This document shows, in pieces, positions 50,791-59,973 of a stretch of 64,000 nucleotides of DNA. The stretch lies in NCBI RefSeq assembly GCF_004571175.1, contig NZ_CP038273.1, positions 1,302,001 through 1,366,000 of the forward strand, written 5' to 3'. The translations under genes were made by a program, and so were the position numbers. The DNA comes from Legionella israelensis. GTDB taxonomy: Bacteria; Pseudomonadota; Gammaproteobacteria; Legionellales; Legionellaceae. The stretch's first letter is position 1, and each line of letters starts with the position of its first letter. The notes under the pieces were generated by a model. That model was not told the origin of the DNA and made no database searches. It saw only the letters and a list, made by a program, of their open reading frames with translations.

Positions 50791-51654
50791 TTAATGTAAA
50801 ACAAGGCTACTGGATTTCTCAATTGACTCTTCGGGAGATATTTGCTCTAAAGCCTTCTGCATGCATTTATCCAACTCCCCTACATCCGGGCGAAGTGTGG
50901 GAAGACCTATCTTCAGGGTGGAAAAAAGACTTAATGCAAAAGGTATATCGAATTTTGAGCCATATTTTTTACATAAGGCAGTATTTTCTCGTTTTACCTT
51001 TTCTATTGCCTCAATGACATTATTTTTGCGCCATTTTAAATAGTCAGGCTTTTCTTCACCTAAAGCCTGTAAACTTTCTTCACATTTTTTTAATACGGAA
51101 AGAAGCATATTTTCTTTATCTTCCGCAAGCTCATATAATGAGCTGATCTCTAAGTGAATAGCCAATTTTTCAATTAAACCCTGATTGTTCACATCTTCAA
51201 TTTTTTGGATCAGATAAAAAGCTGCATGATATTGAAATTCATTAAAAGGATCGGCGCTATCAAAGGGTTTATCAATGAATTCATGTTCAGAGAGTTTTTT
51301 ATGGATATCATCAAGAAAATTCTTGATGGCGACCAAACTTCTACCTGTCTCCCCTTCATTTTTATAGCCATATTTCTTGCATAATCGCTGATTTTCAGCT
51401 CTTTTATCATCAAGTAACTGTTTCAAATACTCCAGGGTAGCTTCGTCACTTTCCTTACCGTCCATTGTCTTAATTTCAAGCATCAGGTTCATCAGCAATT
51501 GTCTTTTTTCCTCTGATAACTCTGTATTTCTCCCAGTCCACAAATAACTCAATACCGTGTTTGATACACAGTTATCTGCCGCTACCGACGTCTTATAGGT
51601 TGAATTGAGCCTTACATTGAGAAATTCCTGGGCAACTTTTAGAAAAATGGTCAT
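50791..51654 (-). CDS. Unknown acidic helical protein with internal repeat, possible effector
   Basis: 287 residues, no signal peptide or membrane helix, predicted mainly helical and acidic. Two similar segments occur: AENQRLCKKYGYKNEGETGRS (near residues 86-106, quoted in part as ENQRLCKKYGYK) and ENTALCKKYGSKFDIPFALSL (near 222-242, quoted in part as ENTALCKKYGSK), each followed by a hydrophobic stretch, suggesting a duplicated unit. The C-terminus ISPEESIEKSSSLVLH has the short acidic block seen in many Dot/Icm substrates. I do not recognise a family. Confidence 0.7.
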   Translation of the reverse strand: MTIFLKVAQEFLNVRLNSTYKTSVAADNCVSNTVLSYLWTGRNTELSEEKRQLLMNLMLEIKTMDGKESDEATLEYLKQLLDDKRAENQRLCKKYGYKNEGETGRSLVAIKNFLDDIHKKLSEHEFIDKPFDSADPFNEFQYHAAFYLIQKIEDVNNQGLIEKLAIHLEISSLYELAEDKENMLLSVLKKCEESLQALGEEKPDYLKWRKNNVIEAIEKVKRENTALCKKYGSKFDIPFALSLFSTLKIGLPTLRPDVGELDKCMQKALEQISPEESIEKSSSLVLH

Positions 51655-51756
51655 GACTACACTCCCTTTAGTACGGTTTTTTAATCATAACAACATTTAT
51701 CAGATTCGCAAGATCAAGGCAAATTGTTTAATTGACAATCTGCTTTGGGGGAAGAA

Positions 51757-53070
51757 TTATGAAATGGTTGACCTGGCTTTACTCGTGTTTGTCAATGACA
51801 GGCTGCTGTCCTGTTCATTCTGTAAACGCTTTTCCAAGGCATGACACACCCAAACCAATAGAGGCAAGATAAGAAGTTCAAAAATATTTTTGTATACCCA
51901 GGCATTGAAGGCAAGCGTTAACATCTGTTCATAACTGTAAACACCAGTAAATAATAAGCTGTAGCTGACGAGAACCAGAAGGGTTCTGGCACAGAAATTG
52001 GCAATAAACATTCGTGCTGCCCGACTGGTAAGCCAGGGCAAACGACGTAACCGATCAAGAAGAAAGCCATTGCTTAAAAAAATAATCAATAGCGCTACCG
52101 TTGCTGCAGGAATACGTCGCGGTAAAATGATGGAGTAAAAAGGATTTAAGTTAAAAAAATCGGGGGAGGGTAAAGCTACGGCAAGCATCAATAAGGCATC
52201 AAAAAACAATTGCGCAAGAATCAATATCACGGTCAGCAAAATTGAAGCTCTATAACCATAAAGCTCACCAATCAAGGTACCGGACATCAAAGCTATTGGA
52301 AATAATAAACCGTTTGCTGTTAAAGTCCATTGCCCATTAAGAGTCACCAAACGATATTCACAGGCTAAGCAAATCAGTAAAATAGCGACAGCGATACAAA
52401 CTAAGTAATAGAATATAGGTAGCTTCTGCGCCACCTTCTCCTTTTTTTTCATGTCTTTTCCATAACTCACGGACCAAGCAAGATAACTGACCCCTATGAT
52501 TAAAAGAAGGCTTGCACAAATAAGAAAGGAGTCAAAAAAGATCAATTGAAAATTCTGAATTCTTGGCACAGAGAACAGAAAATAAAAATCAACAGCAAAA
52601 AAGCTCATCCCCCCAAAAACAGCTAAAAGAACGGCATTTTTTGTTGAGGAGAAGAAGGAATCCCGTTTTCGACTAAATAAAATATGAGGCAGATAAAAAC
52701 TCACTCCAAAAGCAAAGACTGTTGCAAAAAATTTCTTGGGGATGTCTTCAAAAACGATCTGATATACGGGATTGTTATGCATGTACTCGGCAGCTGGAAG
52801 ATTAACCAGTAAATACACCCCGATAGAAAAAATGTAGACACCCATTAATGACAAATTCAGAATATGCCGCTGTTCAGCCAGCGAGCACTGTCGCAGGGCA
52901 AGTAAATAAAACCATGTTATCAAAGGGCATAACAGACTGCTGGCAGTAAAAACCAAGCCCGATACAGCAACGATTTTAAAGGAAAGATTAATTAAGAGCA
53001 GCAAGCATGAAATCATGCTGACTGCTATCACCAAAAAACTTTTTGACTGTGATGAAATTGAAAAGTACAT
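51757..53070 (-). CDS. Double-length YhhQ/VUT-like membrane transporter
   Basis: 437 residues, about twelve hydrophobic helices. The C-terminal half (about 220-425) resembles queuosine-precursor/vitamin transporters of the YhhQ family: GLLFPIALMSGTLIGELYGYRAS, then FYSIILPRRIPAATVALLIIF and VYKNIFELLILPLLVWV with the conserved Lys. The N-terminal half repeats the pattern more weakly (LLCPLITWFYLLALR). Canonical members are about 220 residues, so this looks like a fused duplication with one diverged half. The substrate is unknown. Confidence 0.6.
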   Translation of the reverse strand: MYFSISSQSKSFLVIAVSMISCLLLLINLSFKIVAVSGLVFTASSLLCPLITWFYLLALRQCSLAEQRHILNLSLMGVYIFSIGVYLLVNLPAAEYMHNNPVYQIVFEDIPKKFFATVFAFGVSFYLPHILFSRKRDSFFSSTKNAVLLAVFGGMSFFAVDFYFLFSVPRIQNFQLIFFDSFLICASLLLIIGVSYLAWSVSYGKDMKKKEKVAQKLPIFYYLVCIAVAILLICLACEYRLVTLNGQWTLTANGLLFPIALMSGTLIGELYGYRASILLTVILILAQLFFDALLMLAVALPSPDFFNLNPFYSIILPRRIPAATVALLIIFLSNGFLLDRLRRLPWLTSRAARMFIANFCARTLLVLVSYSLLFTGVYSYEQMLTLAFNAWVYKNIFELLILPLLVWVCHALEKRLQNEQDSSLSLTNTSKARSTIS

Positions 53071-53432
53071 CTTGTCTTTTATCCACCATGTTACATCCGG
53101 AAATAATCATTTTGTATGTCCAAAATCCTGGTGATTATTGTTGTTTGTAATCCAAGTTGGACATTAATATACCACACATCCACTTTGATAACCAAATTAA
53201 TCCACATTCAATAACGTAAAAAGCCTGCTGCAGCAGAAGTAATCTGGCCTGATATTTTTTAATGTTCTTTTTTTAAAGAACATTTTTGATATACTGGATG
53301 TTATATTTACGAAGGATTTTAACATTTTTGCGGCCAAAATCTTGACAAACATTCCTATTTGGCTCGATCTTTTCCGATATGAAAAAAATCCTTACAGAAT
53401 CTTGGCAGTTGAACTGATATAAAGAGATAAAC
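53071..53432. other. 362-bp intergenic region upstream of corA
   Basis: No credible gene. It contains a perfect 12-bp palindrome CTGCTGCAGCAG (53225-53236), a 10-bp perfect hairpin AATGTTCTTT/AAAGAACATT (53261-53284) and an extended -10 box TGATATACT (53287-53295) just after it. A leader of about 130 nt would precede corA. A small minus-strand frame here (53273-53521) is not called. Confidence 0.5.
53261..53295 (+). promoter_or_regulatory. Candidate corA promoter with overlapping operator-like hairpin
   Basis: TG-A-TATACT (53287-53295) is a consensus extended -10 box. The -35 zone is occupied by the perfect inverted repeat 53261-53284, so a dimeric regulator could compete with polymerase there. 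The hairpin followed by TTTT could alternatively act as a weak terminator. Inferred from sequence only. Confidence 0.45.
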
Positions 53433-54497
53433 GTGGCTGAATATAACAGGCAGGCTTCAGCAAAAATTGGTATGTTACCAGGCACAGCAATATATGTCGG
53501 TAAAGAGCCTCCGCAATCCACCAGAATCCTTACACATATATACGATTCTCAAAGCTATCAGGTTCTTGAAGGTTTCCAAAGCAATGACATTCAAAAAGCA
53601 CTGAAATCAGGAAACAATGTCTGGGTGGATATTATAGGACTTGCCGACAGCACCCAAATCAACGATTTGTGCCTCGAATTTTCCATACATCCTTTAATCA
53701 TTGAAGACTTACTCAACACGCATCAAAGACCTAAGCTGGATATTTTTGAGGAATACTTATTTATCGTTTTTAAGTTACTGGATAATCCGCCTCACAAGCC
53801 GTCTTATAACAGTGAACAATTCAGCATGGTTCTAAAAAGCAATCTTTTGCTCACCGTCAGAGAAACAGAGGATTATTCCTTACATGATCTTTATAAAAGT
53901 CTCGCCTTAAAACAATCTATTATCAGAGAACATGGTACCGACTATCTTGCTTATCTCATTATGGACAATATCATTGATGATTATTTCAATTTTGTGGAAG
54001 AAACGGCTTTGAGTCTTGAAAAAATGGAGGATCTTCTCATTAAAGATCCAGAAGCAATTAAACTGGATATGCTTTATACCATCAAACGAAGGACCTTGAC
54101 TCTGCGTAAAACGATAGCTCCCATAAAAGATATTGTGCATCTGCTGCTAACTGAGCAAAACAATTGGATCCGTAAAAAACACCATCTTTATTATCGTGAT
54201 CTGCATGATCATTGTACCCGTCTGCTGGAAATGGTGGATCTGCACCGGGATATGACCACCAGTATGCTGGATATTTATTTGTCCACATTGAACAATCGTA
54301 TGAATGAAACCATGAAGCTGTTAACTTTATTTGCCAGCATTTTCATTCCCTTGACCTTCATAGCTGGAATTTATGGCATGAATTTTGAGTACATGCCAGA
54401 ATTAAAATTACGTTATGCTTATCCTGTGGTACTTATAGGTATGGCAGCGTTAGCCTTTATTATGCTATATTATTTTAAGCGAAAAAAACTGTTGTAA
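53433..54497 (+). CDS. corA: CorA-family magnesium/cobalt channel
   Basis: Pentameric Mg2+ channel of the inner membrane. The protein has 354 residues from a GTG. A large cytosolic helical funnel (1-290) is followed by two C-terminal transmembrane helices. The signature YGMNFEYMPEL sits between them. The C-terminus KRKKLL is the usual basic end. It is preceded by a long leader. Confidence 0.93.
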   Translation: MAEYNRQASAKIGMLPGTAIYVGKEPPQSTRILTHIYDSQSYQVLEGFQSNDIQKALKSGNNVWVDIIGLADSTQINDLCLEFSIHPLIIEDLLNTHQRPKLDIFEEYLFIVFKLLDNPPHKPSYNSEQFSMVLKSNLLLTVRETEDYSLHDLYKSLALKQSIIREHGTDYLAYLIMDNIIDDYFNFVEETALSLEKMEDLLIKDPEAIKLDMLYTIKRRTLTLRKTIAPIKDIVHLLLTEQNNWIRKKHHLYYRDLHDHCTRLLEMVDLHRDMTTSMLDIYLSTLNNRMNETMKLLTLFASIFIPLTFIAGIYGMNFEYMPELKLRYAYPVVLIGMAALAFIMLYYFKRKKLL

Positions 54498-54540
54498 AGA
54501 AAATTTTGCTCATTTTATATAGCAGATTGGTTAATCTAAA

Positions 54541-56169
54541 TTAAAACTTCAACAAATTATTCTTATTCAGGGGTGAGGGTTCTTTTTTCAATTGGGAATC
54601 ACTTGGGAAAAATACAACTGAATCTTTAGCTCTTGAAGGCAGTAATTTTGTCGTATCAATGGTTGGCTTAGGCTTCTTCAGTAAAAGCCGGGGATTAATT
54701 TCTGCTTTTTTATTTCTGTTAGTAGAAGTTCTCTTAAGGTTGTCCTGGACTTCGCTGATTACAGACGGCTCCATATTTTTTCTTAAATCCGGCGCCCTAG
54801 GCAAGAGCAGCTTTTTCTCTGTATTTGCATTCACTTTAATCGTTAACTCACCAACCCAGTTTCGTACTGCGCGTAAGTAATCCAGTGAAACTTCTTCTCC
54901 AACCACAATTAGCAGACTTTTTGTAATGAACTGGGGAATACCATATACCACTTTCACCGCTGCCGCAGTGCTTTTTGGTGCCCAGGCAGCCACTTTAACG
55001 GTATAGGATTTTTCAGGATTGCCTTTATTGATGATAAACGCCAATACACTATCCGTTCGATTCATTAAGGTTTCCCAGTCCCTTTTTATGATGGGGTCAT
55101 TAATAAACTGGTCTTCTGAATGGAACATAGGAGGCAAAATAATATATTTTAATTGACGAGTCAGAGGGTGATGAGCAACTTTATACAGAGAATTGGAGAT
55201 GGTTTGCCAGGGGATATTGGAAGGAGGACCTTGCAGCAATGGAGGGATTTGTTTTTTCAAGCCAGAAGCCACAACTTTGGTCCACCAGCCCATGAAACGC
55301 TCATATAAATCCATGGGATCAACAGGTATGGTCTGCTCCCCTGATCGTACCAAGGGAGGATTTAAATGAGCAGCAATGGCAATTTGAAACATTAATAACA
55401 TCTGCTCCATGGTTTTCAAACAAAACTCGGGAGGTAATCCTGACGTCGCTGTCAATGCAGCTCTTAAAAGCATGGCCATCCCTTCATGCCCCAAGCCCAA
55501 AGCCAAAGCATATTCTGACTCGAGTGCACGATGATCAGGACAGCGCTCCGGCGTGGTACTTTTTGCTATATAACGCCCACGCACATAAATAGAAACCAGG
55601 TAGGATACACCGCTCATGCCGGGGATTTGGCTTATCAGATGAACCGCAAGATCATTAGCCATAAGTTCGACCAACTCACGGCCACTGCCTTTAATCTGTT
55701 GAGCCACCGTACATTTCTCTTCAATGCAAAGTGGAGAGCGCTCTCGGGGATTGATTTGATTAAATGCATCGGCTGCCCGTAAGGAAACAAGGATAGTCCG
55801 AGTCGCCATTTGTGTTCCCTGACGAAAGTTATACGCTTTAACTGCCAGACCGAGTAACATCAGCGAGCAGTCAATAAAGTAATTGGCACTGAGCCAGCTG
55901 CTATCTTCTTCATCGTATTCAGGGGAGAAGCTTTGTTGAATATAATTATTGGCAAAATTAACCAGTAAAAGAGGAAGCAAATCATGGCTTATGATATAAG
56001 CAAGATGATTAGTGATGGTCCGTGAACTCTCGTGAGCGAGCAATGAGCGTATTGTTTTAGGCAAAACTCCAATCTGCTCAAAAAGATGAGATACTGTTCC
56101 ATAGGTGTATTTAGCGGTCGCACTGACAGCCCCCCATGCTTTTTCCTTTGCCCAAGAAACCCAACCCAT
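54541..56169 (-). CDS. Unknown 542-residue protein, probably Legionella-specific
   Basis: No known domain seen. The N-terminus MGWVSWAKEKAWGAVSA is amphipathic rather than a classical signal peptide. Hydrophobic segments occur at about 55-75 and 98-112, which may be membrane-associating. The middle is helical. The last 90 residues are Lys/Pro/Asn-rich and probably disordered, ending NNLLKF. It may be a cytoplasmic, membrane-associated or translocated protein. It is convergent with corA, with 43 bp between stops, and lies 122 bp from nth. Confidence 0.7.
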   Translation of the reverse strand: MGWVSWAKEKAWGAVSATAKYTYGTVSHLFEQIGVLPKTIRSLLAHESSRTITNHLAYIISHDLLPLLLVNFANNYIQQSFSPEYDEEDSSWLSANYFIDCSLMLLGLAVKAYNFRQGTQMATRTILVSLRAADAFNQINPRERSPLCIEEKCTVAQQIKGSGRELVELMANDLAVHLISQIPGMSGVSYLVSIYVRGRYIAKSTTPERCPDHRALESEYALALGLGHEGMAMLLRAALTATSGLPPEFCLKTMEQMLLMFQIAIAAHLNPPLVRSGEQTIPVDPMDLYERFMGWWTKVVASGLKKQIPPLLQGPPSNIPWQTISNSLYKVAHHPLTRQLKYIILPPMFHSEDQFINDPIIKRDWETLMNRTDSVLAFIINKGNPEKSYTVKVAAWAPKSTAAAVKVVYGIPQFITKSLLIVVGEEVSLDYLRAVRNWVGELTIKVNANTEKKLLLPRAPDLRKNMEPSVISEVQDNLKRTSTNRNKKAEINPRLLLKKPKPTIDTTKLLPSRAKDSVVFFPSDSQLKKEPSPLNKNNLLKF

Positions 56170-56291
56170 AGTCCTCTCCCTGTTCCCTAGGATTTTATTC
56201 TAAGAGGAAAAAAAGCATTTTGACAACAATTTTTATGAATTGTACCGTTTTTAAATCATTATGATGATGCATAATGCCTGCCAGGCGCTTG

Positions 56292-56942
56292 CTATTTACT
56301 TTTATCTTCAGAAGCGGTTTTGTGTGGATATTCACATAAATCACGAATCAAACATTCAGGACATTTCGGTTTGCGTGCCACACAAATATATCGCCCATGT
56401 AAAACCAACCAATGATGAGCATCTTTTATGAATTCCTTATCCAGGTATTTTAAAAGTTTTTTCTCCACTTCCAGTGGTGTTTTACCTTTAGCCAGACCAG
56501 TACGGTTGGATACACGAAAAATATGGGTGTCTACTGCAATGGTGGGTTGATTAAAAGCTGTATTCAAAACCACATTGGCCGTTTTTCTTCCCACCCCAGG
56601 CAATGCTTCCAACTCTTCCCGAGTCCCTGGAACTTTTCCATTATGTTTTTTTTTCAAGATTTGGCAGGCTTTGATAATATTTTGAGCTTTGGAATTGTAC
56701 AGCCCAATCGTTTTAATCAGCTCTTTGAGCTTCTCCTCTCCCAAGCTCAGAATAGCCTCCGGGGTATTAGCTTTAGGAAATAATTTAGCCGTTGCCTTGT
56801 TCACACTGGCATCGGTTGCCTGTGCCGATAAAATGACAGCTACCAGCAATTCAAAAGGAGAATTATAGTTTAATTCCGTCTCAGGATGAGGGTTTTTTGC
56901 TTGAAAGCGTTCAAAAATGGCGCGTCGTTTTTCTTTATTCAT
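56292..56942 (-). CDS. nth: Endonuclease III
   Basis: Bifunctional DNA glycosylase/AP lyase that removes oxidised pyrimidines. The protein has 216 residues. The helix-hairpin-helix [14 protein letters not shown] contains the catalytic Lys; the catalytic Asp is in [11 protein letters not shown]. The 4Fe-4S motif [17 protein letters not shown] has the canonical C-x6-C-x2-C-x5-C spacing. Its start overlaps the rnfB stop by 8 bp, echoing the nth end of the E. coli rsx operon. Confidence 0.96.
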   Translation of the reverse strand: MNKEKRRAIFERFQAKNPHPETELNYNSPFELLVAVILSAQATDASVNKATAKLFPKANTPEAILSLGEEKLKELIKTIGLYNSKAQNIIKACQILKKKHNGKVPGTREELEALPGVGRKTANVVLNTAFNQPTIAVDTHIFRVSNRTGLAKGKTPLEVEKKLLKYLDKEFIKDAHHWLVLHGRYICVARKPKCPECLIRDLCEYPHKTASEDKSK

Positions 56943-57549
56943 AAGATTTTTTAGCCTGTACTCGAGCGAGCGCTTTTAAAATATAATCTTGTTTAGCCTT
57001 TTTGTCTTGTGATTGATCAGCCTTGAGGCTTGCCAGACGCCTTTTTTCCTTATAATGTCGCTGTTTGTCCTGCTCTTCTCTTAATAAACGACTTTGGCGA
57101 GCATGGTAGCGAGCTCTTGCCTGCTCTTTATCATACAGAGGTTCAGGCAGAGGTAACAAATCGATGCAATCCACAGGACATGGTTCAATACATAAGCCGC
57201 AACCGGTACATTCCTGAGGGATAACAGTGTGCATATGCTTCCCACTGCCAATGACAGCATCTACAGGACAAGCTTGAATACATTTAGTGCAGCCAATGCA
57301 TTCCGCTTCCCTGATGTTAGCCACTGCCGGCGCCCGGGTATTCGCTTTTACAGCTTCCAGATAAGGCGAAGGATCAATCTTTAACAGGCTTGCCAAACGC
57401 TTTAAGGTCGTTATTCCCCCAGGTGGACAACGATCAACAGAAGCCTGTCCAGCCGCCAGCGCTTCAGCATAAGGCATACATCCCGCATGCCCGCATTCAC
57501 CACATTGAGTCTGAGGAAGAAGAGCATCAATGTCTTTTACCGAGACCAT
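56935..57549 (-). CDS. rnfB: Soluble RnfB-type ferredoxin, orphan
   Basis: 204 residues. A 4Fe-4S domain with [18 protein letters not shown] (about 14-31) is followed by two ferredoxin clusters: [12 protein letters not shown] and [12 protein letters not shown]. It lacks the N-terminal membrane helix of canonical RnfB/RsxB and ends in a Lys/Arg/Gln-rich tail. No other rnf genes are in the window. The start shares bases with the metG stop (TAATG) and the end overlaps nth. It could supply electrons to a redox enzyme; the partner is unknown. Confidence 0.85.
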   Translation of the reverse strand: MVSVKDIDALLPQTQCGECGHAGCMPYAEALAAGQASVDRCPPGGITTLKRLASLLKIDPSPYLEAVKANTRAPAVANIREAECIGCTKCIQACPVDAVIGSGKHMHTVIPQECTGCGLCIEPCPVDCIDLLPLPEPLYDKEQARARYHARQSRLLREEQDKQRHYKEKRRLASLKADQSQDKKAKQDYILKALARVQAKKSYE

Positions 57550-59195
57550 TAACCCTCCCTGCCCTGAGCCAACATGGCGTCAATTTTCTCCCTGTCTACC
57601 CGAACCATTAAAGGCTTAAAGGCTTCAATGCGATGGTCCAATAAGGGTTTATCGACCGTAGACCACAAAAGAGGTGGTGAATTTAAAAAATCTTCAGCCG
57701 CCTCAGCCATGATGGGCAATACCGGCTTTAAAAAGGTCATCAGCAGGCGAAATCCATTTAATCCCATCGTGCAAATCCCTTGAACCTCCGGTAAACGTTC
57801 ATCCTCTTTAGCCAGGACCCAGGGTTTGTGTTGATCGATATATTGATTAATTTTATCGGCACAGTTCATAATCGCTCGAACAGCTCGAGCATAATCACGC
57901 TCAATAAAAGCCTCTACAATTGTGTCTTTTACTGAAAGCCAGTCTGCATAAAGATGAGGTTCGGGCAACTCCGTACTTAATCTTTGCTCAAAACGCTTGT
58001 TAATAAATCCAGCGCAGCGACTGGCAATGTTCACCACTTTGCCCACCAGATCAGCATTGACGCGGTAGACAAAATCATCAAAATTCAAATCAATGTCATC
58101 CACGCTTCCGTTCAGCTTGGCAGCGAAATAATAACGCAGATATTCGGGATTTAAATATTGAAGGTAGGTACGCGCTTCAATGAACGTTCCTCGCGACTTT
58201 GACATTTTCTGGCCGTTTACAGTCAGAAAACCATGAGTATAAATGGCAGTTGGTAACCGGTGTCCGCTGGCTGCCAGCATGGCAGGCCAGAATAAGGCGT
58301 GAAAATAGATAATGTCCTTGCCGACAAAATGATAAAGTTCAGTCACTGAACTCTCCGACCAGTAGTCCGCAAATGACACTCCCTTTTCATCACAGTATTT
58401 TTTAAAACTGGCCATGTAGCCAATAGGTGCATCTAACCAGACGTAGAAATATTTATCTTTTGTCCCTGGAATAAGAAAACCAAAGTAAGGCGCATCGCGG
58501 GAAATATCCCAAGGTTTTAAACCTGAGGTAAACCATTCATCAAGCTTGTTGGTGACTTCGGATTGCAAATGACCTTGCTGTGTCCATTCCCTGAGTAAGG
58601 CTTCATAACGTGGCAAATCAAAAAAATAATGTTCGGATTCCTTTTCAACAGGAGTAACACCTGACAGGGCAGACACAGGACGAATCAGTTCAGTTGGGTC
58701 ATATGTTGCCCCACAGGCTTCGCAGTTGTCACCGTATTGATCCTCTGCGCCACAGTTTGGACAAGTCCCCTTAACAAAACGATCGGGCAAAAACATTTCC
58801 TTTACAGGATCAAAGGCTTGACGTATGGTTTTTTTTACAATATCGCCTCTGGCCTGCAACTGCTGGTAAATGGCTGTCGCCAGCTCCTTATTTTCCTTTG
58901 AATGGGTGGAATGGTAACTGTCATAGTGAATGGCGAAGGCTTTAAAATCCTCTTCATGACTTTTCTGCATACGTGCCGTCAATTCTTCGGCAGAAATGCC
59001 CAGTTGCTCTGCCTTAAGCATTATGGGTGTACCGTGCGCATCATCGCCGCAAACGCTGATGCAATCCACACCAAGCATTTTGTGGGTACGGACCCAGATA
59101 TCGGTTTGAATATGCTCTACCAAATGGCCCAAATGCAAATGACCATTGGCATAAGGCAATGCACTGGTCACTAACATTTTACGTTTCTTGCTCAT
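57549..59195 (-). CDS. metG: Methionyl-tRNA synthetase lacking C-terminal tRNA-binding domain
   Basis: Charges tRNA-Met and initiator tRNA. The protein has 548 residues from the ATG at 59195 (the in-frame start at 59252 adds a non-conserved leader). The HIGH motif is HLHLGHL, the KMSKS motif is [10 protein letters not shown], and the zinc knuckle uses [17 protein letters not shown]. The sequence ends just after [14 protein letters not shown], where longer enzymes (E. coli, about 677 residues) continue into an EMAP-type dimerisation/tRNA-binding domain. The stop overlaps rnfB, so nothing has been cut off by frameshift nearby. Confidence 0.94.
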   Translation of the reverse strand: MSKKRKMLVTSALPYANGHLHLGHLVEHIQTDIWVRTHKMLGVDCISVCGDDAHGTPIMLKAEQLGISAEELTARMQKSHEEDFKAFAIHYDSYHSTHSKENKELATAIYQQLQARGDIVKKTIRQAFDPVKEMFLPDRFVKGTCPNCGAEDQYGDNCEACGATYDPTELIRPVSALSGVTPVEKESEHYFFDLPRYEALLREWTQQGHLQSEVTNKLDEWFTSGLKPWDISRDAPYFGFLIPGTKDKYFYVWLDAPIGYMASFKKYCDEKGVSFADYWSESSVTELYHFVGKDIIYFHALFWPAMLAASGHRLPTAIYTHGFLTVNGQKMSKSRGTFIEARTYLQYLNPEYLRYYFAAKLNGSVDDIDLNFDDFVYRVNADLVGKVVNIASRCAGFINKRFEQRLSTELPEPHLYADWLSVKDTIVEAFIERDYARAVRAIMNCADKINQYIDQHKPWVLAKEDERLPEVQGICTMGLNGFRLLMTFLKPVLPIMAEAAEDFLNSPPLLWSTVDKPLLDHRIEAFKPLMVRVDREKIDAMLAQGREG

Positions 59196-59397
59196 GCCGG
59201 TTATCCCTGCGTTCAAAAAAGGACAAATTATACAGGAAATGTCAAGATGCAAGAAGTAGTGAAATCATTTATACTGTCTAAAGTGCCAGAGCGTCGAATG
59301 ATTTAAACTTAAATCATCTTTCTCTATTCCGAATCTGGTTTGTGATTAGCTTATTTTTACATAGAAAAATACTCAAAACGGTTATCTGTGGATCCTT

Positions 59398-59964
59398 ATG
59401 GCCCAACATCCCCGACTCATTATTGGTATCAGCGGTTCTTCCGGCATCATTTACGGCATACGTTTGTTAGAAGTGCTGCAAACTCTATCCATTGAGACAC
59501 ATTTAGTGGTCTCTAAAGCTGGGCAGCTGACCCGCGCTTATGAATCCGAGCTTTCAGCCTCTGAGCTTAAGGCACTGGCTGACGTCTATCATCCCTGCAA
59601 TGATATTTCTGCCAGCATTGCCAGCGGTTCATTTAAAACTTTAGGAATGATCATTGCCCCTTGCTCAATGAAAACCTTAGGTGAAATCGCCCATGGCATC
59701 AGTTCAAATCTGTTAAGCCGTGCAGCCGATGTCGTTTTGAAAGAGCGACGTCGGCTAGTGCTTTTACCACGTGAATGCCCACTGAATCTGATTCACCTGC
59801 AAAACATGACCACCGTCACGCAAATGGGCGGTATCATTTGCCCGCCGGTTCCTGCCTTTTATCACCGGCCAAAAACCATTGAGGATATTGTAAATGATAC
59901 CGTAGGACGGGTTCTTGATTTGTTTGAGATTGACAATGATCTGATAAAACGCTGGGGGGAGTAA
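59398..59964 (+). CDS. ubiX: Flavin prenyltransferase UbiX
   Basis: Makes prenylated FMN, the cofactor of UbiD decarboxylase in ubiquinone synthesis. The protein has 188 residues. The flavin motif is GISGSSGIIYGIRLLE; the SGSF and PCSMKTLG segments and LVLLPRECPLNLIHL are conserved. Divergent from metG. No ubiD is in the window. Confidence 0.94.
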   Translation: MAQHPRLIIGISGSSGIIYGIRLLEVLQTLSIETHLVVSKAGQLTRAYESELSASELKALADVYHPCNDISASIASGSFKTLGMIIAPCSMKTLGEIAHGISSNLLSRAADVVLKERRRLVLLPRECPLNLIHLQNMTTVTQMGGIICPPVPAFYHRPKTIEDIVNDTVGRVLDLFEIDNDLIKRWGE

Positions 59965-59973
59965 TCACTCATG

